58,468 nucleotides of DNA. Source: Pseudomonas sp. (GTDB lineage: Bacteria > Pseudomonadota > Gammaproteobacteria > Pseudomonadales > Pseudomonadaceae). The notes beneath the pieces are model-generated. The model worked only from the letters and a program-made list of their open reading frames with translations. It was not told where the DNA came from and searched no databases. Position 1 is the first letter of the stretch, and each line of letters starts with the position of its first letter. The stretch spans positions 1 through 58,468 of the forward strand of contig NZ_JAUYGD010000010.1 of the NCBI RefSeq assembly GCF_030690725.1. The letters run 5' to 3'. Positions 1 through 8,121 of this stretch are shown here, piece after piece. The position numbers and the translations under genes are program-made.

Positions 1-264
1 GTAGAAGATATCGCTCAATACATTGCCGAAGACAAGCCTGCTGCTGCAGTTAAGTGGGTCGATGAGTTATTTGCCACAGTAGAACGTTTGGCTGACTTTC
101 CTGAAAGTGGCCGCATGGTTCCAGAGGTGGGCGCACACCGCATCAGAGAAGTAGTGTTTGGAGCGTATCGGGTTATTTATAGCGTCAGAGATCAGGTTGA
201 TATTTTGACAGTGCGACGCAGCAACCAGCTATTACGAGCCGCCGAACTTGATGATGAGACATAA
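1..264 (+). CDS. Type II toxin, RelE/ParE family (5' end missing)
   Basis: The reading frame is open from base 1 and ends at TAA 262-264, giving about 87 residues of a C-terminal part; the start lies outside the window. The pattern of an amphipathic helix (VEDIAQYIAEDKPAAAVKW), then LADFPESGRMVPEV and a late GAYRVIYSV strand is typical of the RelE/ParE fold, in which ParE members poison gyrase and RelE members cleave mRNA. The partner antitoxin would be expected just upstream, outside the window. The target cannot be told from this fragment. Confidence 0.8.
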   Translation, partial: VEDIAQYIAEDKPAAAVKWVDELFATVERLADFPESGRMVPEVGAHRIREVVFGAYRVIYSVRDQVDILTVRRSNQLLRAAELDDET

Positions 265-414
265 CAACTGGCTCAACCCATTCGCCCCGCTCACTGGAAC
301 AGGCTAAAGCCCGCCCCTTAAGCAAACCTTCGACCACATCAAATATCCGTTTTATTACGACATTACTCACAAGTACTTCAATCACAATAATCAAGACACA
401 AAACACCTCAAGCC

Positions 415-828
415 ATGACCAAACAGCAAGCGCCTATCTCTGCCCGTAAGACCTGCCAAATACTCGCAGGTCTACTGTTATTAATACTATTGCTACCACT
501 TACCGGCTTTGCATCGCCCATAGGGACGATTACCAAAATCCATGTACAAGAACAGGGGATCGGTCCGCAGTCTGAAGGCTGTGCCACGTTCATGATCAGT
601 CCAGAGCAGGTAAAGGCCTTCTTTGCGCGGGCAGTACTTATTTCATCGCGTCAGCAGCATGACTTTTTTCTCTACGGCCCCTGCACTGCGCGCGGCACGT
701 TACAGAGCCGTTATGGCCAATGGCAGTGGGTTATCCGCAACCTGGGCACAGCTACCTTGACCGCAAGCAATGGCGACACATTCCTTCTGGGCGACCCAGA
801 CCAGGAGTCGGATCTGTCTGGCGAGTAA
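415..828 (+). CDS. Hypothetical secreted protein
   Basis: 137 residues. The N-terminus has a basic start (TKQQ...ARK), a long Leu/Ile-rich segment (LAGLLLLILLLPL) and a GFASP cleavage-like site, so it is probably exported. The mature part holds two cysteines about 40 residues apart (EGCATF and GPCTARG) that could form a disulfide in the periplasm. I recognise no family. No good ribosome binding site precedes the ATG. It is not obviously linked to the toxin before it, from which it is separated by 150 bases without features. The DNA from base 1 to about 830 is visibly less GC-rich than what follows, which suggests an accessory segment. Confidence 0.6.
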   Translation: MTKQQAPISARKTCQILAGLLLLILLLPLTGFASPIGTITKIHVQEQGIGPQSEGCATFMISPEQVKAFFARAVLISSRQQHDFFLYGPCTARGTLQSRYGQWQWVIRNLGTATLTASNGDTFLLGDPDQESDLSGE

Positions 829-987
829 CGCACAGCAAACAATCTCCTCAAGCACGGCCAGCGCAGCTGCTAACACCACCTCACCGCGTACTGTCACACG
901 CCCTTGCTATGCTTTTGCCCGTCGATCACGCCCGTAGTTGCGTTGATCGCTGTTCTACCCCTTCCCTTTTATTTGATGGAGGCCGCC

Positions 988-1320
988 ATGGCTGGTTGGT
1001 ATGAACTTTCGAAGAACGATAAAGGCCAGTTCTTTTTCGTATTGAAGGCAGGTAATGCCGAGGTGATTTTGCGCAGTGAGCAGTACGAGACCCGCGCGGC
1101 TGCGGAAGGCGGCATTGCTTCGGTGCAAAAGAATGCGCCTGCCGATGAGCACTACGAGCGCAAGGATGCCAGTGATGGGCGCTTCTACTTCAACCTCAAA
1201 GCGGCCAACCATCAGGTGATTGGCACCAGCCAGATGTACAAGGCTGCCGCTGGCCGTGAGACCGGTATTGAGTCGGTCAAGACCAATGGTCCAACCACAA
1301 CCATCAAAACCAACGGCTAA
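988..1320 (+). CDS. YegP family DUF1508 protein
   Basis: 110 residues made of two tandem DUF1508 repeats, at about 3-50 (WYELSKNDKGQFFFVLKA) and 54-102 (HYERKDASDGRFYFNLKA), each ending in a GGIASVQKNA or TGIESVKTNG helix start. The family forms small soluble alpha-beta proteins, in E. coli YegP, of unknown function. The ATG at 988 is chosen because GGAGG lies 5-9 bases upstream and because the protein starts at the first repeat; the longer frame from 904 has no support. It stands alone, with no obvious operon partner. Confidence 0.85.
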   Translation: MAGWYELSKNDKGQFFFVLKAGNAEVILRSEQYETRAAAEGGIASVQKNAPADEHYERKDASDGRFYFNLKAANHQVIGTSQMYKAAAGRETGIESVKTNGPTTTIKTNG

Positions 1321-1462
1321 CCTTCAGGCACGTCAAGCAGCAGGCTGCACAACCCTGATAGATCTGCCCAGCCGGGCTGAAAATGCCGTCGCCAGCGGCG
1401 GCATGCCCTTGTGATACGCCAGGGGCCTAGGTAACGTGAGCGCACTTTTCAGGAGTGCCACG

Positions 1463-2134
1463 ATGCGTTTCAGCCGCCCTTTTTACGTTGCCTTGTTGCC
1501 ACTGCTCGCCAGTTGCCAGGTGTTTACCGACAAACCCGCCGAGCCGCTGATCAAGCAGACGCGCATGCAAGGCGAGCTGAGCCTGAACGCGGGCCAGTTG
1601 CTGTTTCGCCCCTGCCAGGAACAACGTCAATTTATCCTCAAGGAAGACAGCGCCGCCGAGCTGAGCAGCGATGCCAGCACGCTATTCGCTGACGGCCACG
1701 CAACGCTGTATGTCGATATGCGCGGCCAGCTGCAGGCCAATGCGCAGAAAGGTGTCGATGGCCAGTTCGTGCCGAGCCAGGTGTACCGCGTACAGGCGGA
1801 AGGCCATGGCTGCACAGACATCAACTTCGCCCGCACCATCCTGCGCGCCAGCGGCCACGAGCCGGACTGGAATATTGCGGTAAGCAATCAGGGCCTGATC
1901 CTCAACCGCCCCGGCCAGGAACCTCAAGCACTGCCTTACCTGGAAGAGCAATTGCCCGAAGGCCGTCTCAACCTTAGCAGCGAAGCCAACGGCCAACGCC
2001 TGGATCTGTGGGTCGCCCGCCAGCGCTGCGTTGACGGCATGAGTGGTGCGGTGCAGCACATGAGTGCTGAATTACGCCTCAACGGCGAAGTTCTGCGAGG
2101 CTGTGCCTACCTGGGTGGCGCCCGCAACGACTGA
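1463..2134 (+). CDS. COG3650-like outer membrane lipoprotein
   Basis: 223 residues from the ATG at 1463, which follows AGGAG at 1451. The N-terminus MRFSRPFYVALLPLLASCQ has a lipobox-like LLASC, so it is probably lipidated. The C-terminal half carries the pattern SGHEPDWNIAV followed by RCVDGMSG and a final LRGCAYLGG, which matches the conserved region of COG3650 lipoproteins. Their function is unknown. The gene is monocistronic and is followed about 100 bases later by the GAPDH gene. Confidence 0.7.
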   Translation: MRFSRPFYVALLPLLASCQVFTDKPAEPLIKQTRMQGELSLNAGQLLFRPCQEQRQFILKEDSAAELSSDASTLFADGHATLYVDMRGQLQANAQKGVDGQFVPSQVYRVQAEGHGCTDINFARTILRASGHEPDWNIAVSNQGLILNRPGQEPQALPYLEEQLPEGRLNLSSEANGQRLDLWVARQRCVDGMSGAVQHMSAELRLNGEVLRGCAYLGGARND

Positions 2135-2236
2135 GCCGTGGATACACCGATCAATGCGCAGATAGCTGAGATAGATCAGCCGCTTGGTAGACGATTGGCC
2201 TAAGCTGCAAGGGAAGACAGCCAAAGGGATATCGTT

Positions 2237-3244
2237 ATGCTGCGCATTGCTATCAATGGATATGGACGTATCGGTCGCTGCCTGGTGCGCGCGTTGTTCG
2301 AGCGCAAACTGGAGCAGCAGATCCACCTCACCGCGATCAATGATCTGGGTGAACAAAGCACCCTCGCCCACCTCACCCGCTTCGACTCCACCTTCGGCCG
2401 CTTTCCTGGGGATATCAGCCTGGACGGCGATACCTTGCTGGTCAACGGCCACCCGATCCAGCTGCTGCGTGAGCGCGAAGTGAGCAATCTGCCCTGGCGT
2501 GAGCACGCGGTGGATCTGGTGCTCGAATGCACCGGCAAGCTGAAAAAACGCGCCCAGGTCGAACAGCACATCAGCGCCGGCAGCCCGCGCGTGCTGCTCT
2601 CGCACCCGCTGGACAGCGCCGACCTGACCGTGGTCTACGGCGTTAACCACCAGTTGCTGGGCGATCAGCAGATCGTTTCCAACGCCTCCTGCACCACCAA
2701 CTGCCTGGCGCCGATGGCCAAGGTGTTGCACGAAGCCGTGGGCATTCGTCAGGGGCTGGTCAACACCATCCACTCCTACACCAATGACCAGAACCTGCTG
2801 GACAAGACCCACAGCGACCTCTACCGCGCCCGTGCCGCCGCGCTGTCGATGATCCCCACCAGCACCGGTGCGGCCAAAGCAATCGGCCTGGTCATGCCGG
2901 AGCTGATCGGCCGCCTGGATGGTTTGTCGATACGCGTACCCACGCCCAACGTCTCACTGGTCGATCTGACCTTTACCAGCGAACGCCCGACCAGCCGCGA
3001 AGCGATCAACGCCGCGCTAAAGGCCGGCGCCTTGCAGTTGCCGCCGGGGGTGATGGAGTGCAACGAGCTGGCGCTGGTGTCCAGCGACTTCAATGGCTAC
3101 CCGGTGTCCTGCGTGGTCGACCTCAGCCACACCCGCGTGCAGGGCGATCTGGTCAAGGTCTTGGCTTGGTATGACAACGAATGGGCCTTCGCCAACCGCA
3201 TGCTCGATGTGATGCTGGCCTGGGTAAAGCCTGAGGCGCGCTAG
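2237..3244 (+). CDS. gap: Type I glyceraldehyde-3-phosphate dehydrogenase
   Basis: 335 residues, the usual length. It oxidises glyceraldehyde-3-phosphate to 1,3-bisphosphoglycerate with NAD and phosphate, or the reverse. Visible are the Rossmann motif NGYGRIGR at residues 8-15, AINDLG with the aspartate that favours NAD over NADP, the active-site SNASCTTNC, and the IHSYTNDQN and TGAAKAIG segments. TGAAKA points to GAPDH; the related erythrose-4-phosphate dehydrogenase (Epd) usually differs here, but Epd cannot be fully excluded. The start has AAGGGATA upstream. No glycolytic gene is adjacent. Confidence 0.85.
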   Translation: MLRIAINGYGRIGRCLVRALFERKLEQQIHLTAINDLGEQSTLAHLTRFDSTFGRFPGDISLDGDTLLVNGHPIQLLREREVSNLPWREHAVDLVLECTGKLKKRAQVEQHISAGSPRVLLSHPLDSADLTVVYGVNHQLLGDQQIVSNASCTTNCLAPMAKVLHEAVGIRQGLVNTIHSYTNDQNLLDKTHSDLYRARAAALSMIPTSTGAAKAIGLVMPELIGRLDGLSIRVPTPNVSLVDLTFTSERPTSREAINAALKAGALQLPPGVMECNELALVSSDFNGYPVSCVVDLSHTRVQGDLVKVLAWYDNEWAFANRMLDVMLAWVKPEAR

Positions 3245-3260
3245 CACTCATCCATATGAC

Positions 3261-3291
3261 AGGCCGCTGCCCGCTATAGACGGCGGCCTTT
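3261..3291 (+). terminator. Possible terminator after gap
   Basis: AGGCCGC (3261-3267) pairs with GCGGCCT (3283-3289) and is followed by a short TTTAA. The loop is long and the T-run weak, so termination would be inefficient. Confidence 0.35.
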
Positions 3292-3307
3292 AACCACAGA
3301 TCAGGCG

Positions 3308-3313
3308 TATAAT
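3308..3313 (+). promoter_or_regulatory. Sigma70 -10 box (TATAAT) before the FAD oxidoreductase gene
   Basis: A perfect TATAAT stands about 57 bases before the ATG at 3370. No good -35 box is seen at 16-18 bases upstream, so only the -10 element supports this. Confidence 0.4.
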
Positions 3314-3369
3314 CGCCGCCTTTTAAAAGCTGCCGGGTTGCCTCCGGCCCTGAAAGTGGATCGCCCCTC

Positions 3370-4989
3370 ATGCTTCGTATCACCGAACTCAAGCTGCCCC
3401 TCGATCATCCCGACGAGGCCCTGCGCCCGGCCATTGTCCAGCGCCTGGGGATTGCCGACAGCGAGCTGCTTGGCTTCACCTTGTTCAAGCGCAGCTACGA
3501 TGCGCGCAAAAAATCCACTGAGATGCACTTCATCTACACCATCGACTGCGAGCTGCGTGATGAAGCGTCATTGCTGGCCAAATTCAGCGATGACCGGCAT
3601 ATCAGCGTCACCCCGGATACCGCTTACAAACCGGTCGGCATGGCGCCTGAGAACCTCGCAGAGCGCCCGCTGGTCGTCGGTTTCGGCCCGTGCGGGATTT
3701 TCGCCGCGCTGATTCTCGCCCAGGCCGGACTCAAGCCCATCGTGCTGGAGCGCGGCACCGAAGTGCGCCAGCGCACCAAGGATACCTGGGGCCTGTGGCG
3801 CAAGAACGTGCTCAACCCCGAGTCCAACGTGCAGTTCGGCGAAGGCGGTGCCGGCACCTTCTCCGATGGCAAGCTGTACAGCCAGATCAAGGACCCCAAG
3901 CATTACGGGCGCAAGGTGCTGCATGAGTTCGTCAAGGCCGGCGCGCCGGACGAGATCCTCTATGTCAGCAAGCCGCATATCGGCACCTTCCGCCTTACCG
4001 GCGTGGTCGCCACCATGCGCGAAGAGATCAAAGCCCTGGGCGGCGAAGTACGCTTTCAGCAGCGCGTCAGCGATGTGCTGATCGAAAATGGTCAGCTCAA
4101 GGGTGTGGTGCTCGACAGTGGCGAGCAGATTCTCAGCCGCCAGGTGATCCTGGCCCTGGGTCACAGCTCGCGTGACACCTTCCGCATGCTGCACAAGCGC
4201 GAGGTGTTTATGGAGGCCAAGCCGTTCTCGGTGGGCTTTCGCATCGAGCACCCGCAAGGTCTGATCGACCGCGCACGCCTCGGTAAATACGCCGGCCACC
4301 CCAAGCTCGGCGCCGCAGATTACAAACTGGTGCACCACGCCAAGAACGGCCGCTCGGTCTACAGCTTCTGCATGTGCCCAGGCGGCACCGTGGTCGCAGC
4401 CACCTCGGAGCCGAACCGCGTGGTGACCAACGGCATGAGCCAGTACTCGCGTAATGAGCGCAACGCCAACGCCGGCATCGTCGTCGGCATCACCCCGGAG
4501 CAGGATTACCCGGGCGGTCCGCTGGCCGGTGTAGAGCTGCAGGAGCGCCTGGAGTCCCAGGCCTATCTGCTCGGCGGCAGCACCTACGAAGCGCCGGGGC
4601 AACTGGTCGGCGACTTTATCGCCGGCAAGCCGTCCACCGAACTGGGCAGCGTCGAGCCGTCGTACAAACCGGGGATCAAGCTGGGCGACTTGGCCCTGGC
4701 GCTGCCGGATTTTGCCATCGAAGCGATCCGCGAAGCGCTGCCGGCCTTCGGCAAACAGATCAAAGGCTTCGACCTGCATGACGCGGTACTCACCGGCATC
4801 GAAACCCGCACCTCCTCGCCGCTACGCATCACCCGTGGCGCGGACATGCAAAGCCTCAACGTTCGTGGCCTGTACCCGGCCGGGGAAGGCGCGGGTTACG
4901 CCGGCGGCATTCTCTCCGCCGGGGTGGATGGCATTCGCGTGGCCGAAGCGCTGATTCGCGACATGCTGGGGATTGCCGAGCCCATCTAA
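3370..4989 (+). CDS. NAD(P)/FAD-dependent oxidoreductase, COG2509 type
   Basis: 539 residues. After about 95 residues of an alpha-beta N-terminal domain comes a dinucleotide-binding motif (VVGFGPCGIFAALILAQAG) with ERG at the end of the second strand, then GEGGAGTFSDGKL, and near the C-terminus GEGAGYAGGILSAGVDGI, which closes the FAD site. This order is that of the COG2509 'uncharacterised FAD-dependent dehydrogenase' group. The substrate is unknown. The gene is monocistronic; the next gene is convergent. A degraded copy of its last ~85 bases lies at 6099-6182. Confidence 0.8.
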   Translation: MLRITELKLPLDHPDEALRPAIVQRLGIADSELLGFTLFKRSYDARKKSTEMHFIYTIDCELRDEASLLAKFSDDRHISVTPDTAYKPVGMAPENLAERPLVVGFGPCGIFAALILAQAGLKPIVLERGTEVRQRTKDTWGLWRKNVLNPESNVQFGEGGAGTFSDGKLYSQIKDPKHYGRKVLHEFVKAGAPDEILYVSKPHIGTFRLTGVVATMREEIKALGGEVRFQQRVSDVLIENGQLKGVVLDSGEQILSRQVILALGHSSRDTFRMLHKREVFMEAKPFSVGFRIEHPQGLIDRARLGKYAGHPKLGAADYKLVHHAKNGRSVYSFCMCPGGTVVAATSEPNRVVTNGMSQYSRNERNANAGIVVGITPEQDYPGGPLAGVELQERLESQAYLLGGSTYEAPGQLVGDFIAGKPSTELGSVEPSYKPGIKLGDLALALPDFAIEAIREALPAFGKQIKGFDLHDAVLTGIETRTSSPLRITRGADMQSLNVRGLYPAGEGAGYAGGILSAGVDGIRVAEALIRDMLGIAEPI

Positions 4990-5044
4990 CAACCTGCTCT
5001 AAGCCATCAAACGTACGCTGCCTGCAATCCAAACAGCGTACGGA

Positions 5045-5905
5045 CTACAGCTTGACCAGTTCGACCCGGCGATTCTTCGCCCGCCCTTCTTCGCTGCGAT
5101 TGTCCGCTACTGGCCGTTCCTGACCGAAGCCGGCGGCGGTCAGCCGCTGCGCCTCGATACCGGCGGCAACGATGGCGTTCATCACGCTCTGCGCACGCTG
5201 CTCGGATAACAGCTTGTTGGCCTCCGCCTGGCCCTGACTGTCGGTATGGCCTTCGATGGCCAGACGCAGAGCCGGCGCGGCTTTCAGCATGCTGACAATC
5301 TCCGCCACGGTGGCCTGGCCATCGGCCTTGAGCTCGGCTTTGCCGGTGTCGAAGTTGATATACAAAGCGATAAAGCCGTTGCGGTTGAGTTCATCGAGTA
5401 ACTGATTGGCGCTGACCACCTGCTGCATGGCCGCCACTTCGACTATCACCAGTTTGTAGCTCTGGGTCGGTGCGCTGAAAATCTCAGGTTCGAGGCGCAC
5501 CCACACCTCCTTACCACCGGTCGTGACCTTCAGTGTGGTTTCGCCGCCATCGCCATCCTGCGGCAGGCGCTCGTAAATCACTTCGCCGCCAATCGACTTG
5601 ATCGCGTTCTGGTAGTTGCGCAGCAGCTGCAGCGGGCTCGGCTGGCTGTCTACCGCGTTGTGGAAATAGCGAATCTGCGTGGCATCGCCTTCCACGGTCT
5701 GGCGCTGCGGCACGCCGTCCTGAGTGCCGGTGGCGAACTGCGCGGCGTTGTAGTTCTGCTCGTATTCGACGATATGCGAGTTCGGGTAGCGGGACAGCAG
5801 CGGATGGTCCTTCGACCCTGCCGTATCATCGGCAGCCAACGCCGACCCGCTCAACCCAACGACTGACCACAGCAGCATGTGCAAACAGCTGCGCACAATT
5901 CCCAC
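5045..5905 (-). CDS. OmpA family protein with signal peptide
   Basis: 286 residues from a GTG at 5905. This start is chosen because AGGAGA lies 7 bases upstream and because it puts the export signal (MLLWSVVGLSGSALA) at the N-terminus; the frame stays open to 6157 but that extension is unlike a protein. The last ~110 residues form an OmpA-like peptidoglycan-binding domain (INFDTGKAEL, EGHTDSQGQAEANKLLSEQR, GFGQERPVADN, KNRRVEL). The middle part is probably a separate periplasmic domain. It likely tethers outer membrane and cell wall. It converges on the FAD gene and is bracketed by two versions of that gene's end. Confidence 0.8.
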   Translation of the reverse strand: MGIVRSCLHMLLWSVVGLSGSALAADDTAGSKDHPLLSRYPNSHIVEYEQNYNAAQFATGTQDGVPQRQTVEGDATQIRYFHNAVDSQPSPLQLLRNYQNAIKSIGGEVIYERLPQDGDGGETTLKVTTGGKEVWVRLEPEIFSAPTQSYKLVIVEVAAMQQVVSANQLLDELNRNGFIALYINFDTGKAELKADGQATVAEIVSMLKAAPALRLAIEGHTDSQGQAEANKLLSEQRAQSVMNAIVAAGIEAQRLTAAGFGQERPVADNRSEEGRAKNRRVELVKL

Positions 5906-6215
5906 GGCATTTCTCCTGCTGCATTGGGGGCGCGGTGTACGCCCACCCACAGCAGTGACTCTAGACCAGCATGGTTTGGCCAGCTGCAGGCTAATGCCCG
6001 GGCGCAGGCAAGCGGGTGCAGTGCGCCGCGAAGCGTTGGGGCGGCGCCCAAGGTCGGCGTAGCTCTCAGTTCGACAAAACCAGCCTTGCGCAGCATCCCG
6101 CGTGCTCTTCGCCTGAGTGGATGCTATTGACGTAAGCGAAGCGCTGATTCGCGTCATCCTGAGTATTGCTGAACCCGCCTAGAACAGGCTGCCCTGCTTT
6201 TCAGAACCAGCTCTC
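5906..6215. other. 310-base gap between the OmpA gene and the lysR gene
   Basis: Besides the ribosome binding site of the OmpA gene at its left edge, this stretch holds the gene-end remnant at 6099-6182 (listed separately). No intact gene, terminator or RNA was recognised in the rest. Confidence 0.5.
6099..6182 (+). pseudogene. Decayed duplicate of the 3' end of the COG2509 oxidoreductase gene
   Basis: Translated in frame, 6115-6182 reads VDAIDVSEALIRVILSIAEPA and stop; the intact gene ends VDGIRVAEALIRDMLGIAEPI and stop at 4926-4989. The DNA match extends about 15 bases further upstream (CTCTTCGCC against CTCTCCGCC), where the copy has an in-frame TGA. So this is a non-functional fragment, not a new gene. 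It sits on the same strand as the parent, about 1.2 kb downstream, with the OmpA gene between them. Confidence 0.75.
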
Positions 6216-7139
6216 CTACAGCGCTGACAACAGTTTCTCCAGCCCCTGCTGCCGAAATTGCTCGCGGACAAAATCAATAAACACCCGAGTCTTTTGCGGC
6301 AGCAATTTCTGCCCGGCGAAATAGATCGAAATCGCCCCGGCGTCTACATGCCAATCCGGCAGTACGCGCTGCACCGTGCCCCGCCGCAGGTACGTCAGCG
6401 CATGCCCGGTGCTCACCAGAGCGATGCCCAAACCAGCCTCGGCAGCCACACAGGCAGCCTCTGGGTCGCTGAACGTCATGCGGGTTTTCATCTCCACCGA
6501 GGCCAGCAAGCCCTCTCGATTACGCAATGTCCAAGGCCGCACGCGCCCGGTTTGTGGTGAGCGAATCAAGATGCCGGCGTGCTGGGGAAGATCAGCCGGT
6601 GAATCCAGTGGCGCAGCCTGGGCAAGGTACTGCGGCGCCGCCAGCAACACGCGATGTGCCGGCGCCAATTCGCGCGCCACAACACCTTGGGGAATATCAA
6701 AGCCGCCGCCAATCGCGACATCAAAACCTTCGGCGACCAGATCAACCTGACGGTTATCAAAATGCCAATCCGGCATGATGCGCGGATAGCGCCGCAGGAA
6801 CTCGCCCAATAGCGGCACCATATACTCGCGACCGAACGATAACCCCATGCTCACCTTCAAGGTGCCCGCCGGCTGGCTGCGCAGGCTGGTGAGGTTGCCC
6901 ATGGCCAATTGCAGAGCACTCAAGCCCCCCGCCGCATCAGCCAGAAAATACTCCCCCGCCTCGGTAAGGCTGAGCTTGCGCGTACTGCGGTGAAACAGCC
7001 GCACATCCAAGCTGGTTTCTAGCCGCGCCACATTCTTGCCGACCGCGGCCGGGGTCAGCCCCAAGCGCCGCGCCGCTTCAGCGAAGCTGCCGGCCTGGGC
7101 GCTGCGAATAAAGCATTCGATGCAATTTAGGGTGTCCAT
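6216..7139 (-). CDS. LysR family transcriptional regulator
   Basis: 307 residues. The winged helix-turn-helix is at about 18-62 (SFAEAARRLGLTPAAVGKNV, RLFHRSTRKLSLTEAG), followed by a linker helix and a LysR substrate-binding domain from about 90 (GTLKVSMGLSFGREYMVP). This is the CrgA/DsdC-like subgroup often seen beside oxidoreductases. It is divergent from the SDR gene at 7284 with 144 bases between, so it most likely controls that gene and itself. The inducer is unknown. Confidence 0.9.
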   Translation of the reverse strand: MDTLNCIECFIRSAQAGSFAEAARRLGLTPAAVGKNVARLETSLDVRLFHRSTRKLSLTEAGEYFLADAAGGLSALQLAMGNLTSLRSQPAGTLKVSMGLSFGREYMVPLLGEFLRRYPRIMPDWHFDNRQVDLVAEGFDVAIGGGFDIPQGVVARELAPAHRVLLAAPQYLAQAAPLDSPADLPQHAGILIRSPQTGRVRPWTLRNREGLLASVEMKTRMTFSDPEAACVAAEAGLGIALVSTGHALTYLRRGTVQRVLPDWHVDAGAISIYFAGQKLLPQKTRVFIDFVREQFRQQGLEKLLSAL

Positions 7140-7161
7140 CGGCGGTTCCTGACGGCGGCAT

Positions 7162-7194
7162 TCGATAGCATTTGGATCGAAAGCATATGCGCAT
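7162..7194. promoter_or_regulatory. Candidate LysR operator between lysR and the SDR gene
   Basis: The intergenic region has a direct repeat TCGATAGCAT (7162-7171) / TCGAAAGCAT (7177-7186) running into overlapping palindromes GCATATGC (7183-7190) and ATGCGCAT (7187-7194). Position and symmetry fit a LysR-type site, but no promoter boxes were defined around it. Confidence 0.35.
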
Positions 7195-7283
7195 TAGTGG
7201 CTTATTAGAAACCAATCCGCAGCAGATACTCACTCCAACACCAAGAAGTACCCAAACACCCACTTACTTGTATGGAGATCGAC

Positions 7284-8036
7284 ATGACTACCACCACCCT
7301 GCCCCTCAGTAACAAAGTTGCCTTTATCCAAGGCGGTTCCCGTGGCATTGGCGCCGCCATCGCCAAACGCCTGGCTCGTGAAGGTGCCGCTGTTGCCCTG
7401 AGCTACAGCCAAAGCGCTCAGCACGCCGAAGCACTGGTGCAGGAAATCCAGGCGGCCGGCGGCAAAGCCCTAGCCATCCAGGCCGACAGTGCCAGTGAAA
7501 GCGCTATTCGCGGCGCCATTCAGCAAACCCTGAGCACCTTTGGCCAACTGGATATTCTGGTCAATAACGCCGGCGTACTGGCTATCGCACCGATTGAACA
7601 GATGAGTATCGAAGACATCGACCGCACGCTGTCGATCAACGTCCGCAGCGTGGTGATCGCCAGCCAGGAAGCGGCCAAACACCTCAACGATGGCGGCCGC
7701 ATCATCAACATCGGCAGCACCAATGCCGAGCGCATGCCCTTTGCCGGTGGCGCGGTGTATGCCATGAGCAAGGCCGCGCTGGTGGGTTTGACCAAGGGCC
7801 TGGCCCGCGACCTGGGCAGCCGTGGCATCACCGTAAACAACCTGCAACCAGGCCCGGTGGACACCGAGATGAACCCGGAAAACGGCGAGTTTGCTGACAG
7901 CCTGAAACAGCTGATGGCCATTAACCGCTATGGTCGTGCCGAAGAAATTGCCAGTTTCGTGGCCTATCTGGCAGGCCCGGAAGCCGGCTATATCACCGGT
8001 TCCAGCCTGATGATTGATGGTGGTTTTTCGGCCTGA
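7284..8036 (+). CDS. SDR family oxidoreductase
   Basis: 250 residues, a classical short-chain dehydrogenase length. It shows the cofactor motif GGSRGIGAAIA at about 17-27, NNAG in the middle, the catalytic serine in NIGSTNAER and YAMSK (Tyr-x-x-x-Lys), then PGPVDTEMNP. It probably reduces a ketone or quinone with NAD(P)H; the substrate is unknown. The ATG at 7284 is preferred over 7272 because GGAG at 7274-7277 is correctly spaced for it. Divergent from the LysR gene, likely its target. Confidence 0.88.
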   Translation: MTTTTLPLSNKVAFIQGGSRGIGAAIAKRLAREGAAVALSYSQSAQHAEALVQEIQAAGGKALAIQADSASESAIRGAIQQTLSTFGQLDILVNNAGVLAIAPIEQMSIEDIDRTLSINVRSVVIASQEAAKHLNDGGRIINIGSTNAERMPFAGGAVYAMSKAALVGLTKGLARDLGSRGITVNNLQPGPVDTEMNPENGEFADSLKQLMAINRYGRAEEIASFVAYLAGPEAGYITGSSLMIDGGFSA

Positions 8037-8052
8037 AAGCCAAACCACTCAC

Positions 8053-8083
8053 AACTCCGGCGGCCAAGGCAGCCGGAGTTTTT
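8053..8083 (+). terminator. Rho-independent terminator after the SDR gene
   Basis: AACTCCGGC (8053-8061) pairs with GCCGGAGTT (8072-8080), followed by TTT, 16 bases after the stop codon. Confidence 0.75.
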
Positions 8084-8121
8084 AGCCTTGCAGGTAACGC
8101 ACAGCAGTGTGCAGCCAGCCG

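Noticed and set aside
2237..3244. Naming this gene epd
   Set aside because: TGAAKA and the general pattern favour GAPDH, and no pgk/fba genes follow, as they usually do for epd.
3568..4779. A 403-codon frame opposite the COG2509 gene
   Set aside because: Antisense to a conserved FAD protein; no motif or start signal.
5906..6157. N-terminal extension of the OmpA-family protein
   Set aside because: The extra 84 residues are Arg/Pro/Ser-rich, overlap the pseudogene remnant, and would bury a good signal peptide; the GTG at 5905 has a clear ribosome binding site.
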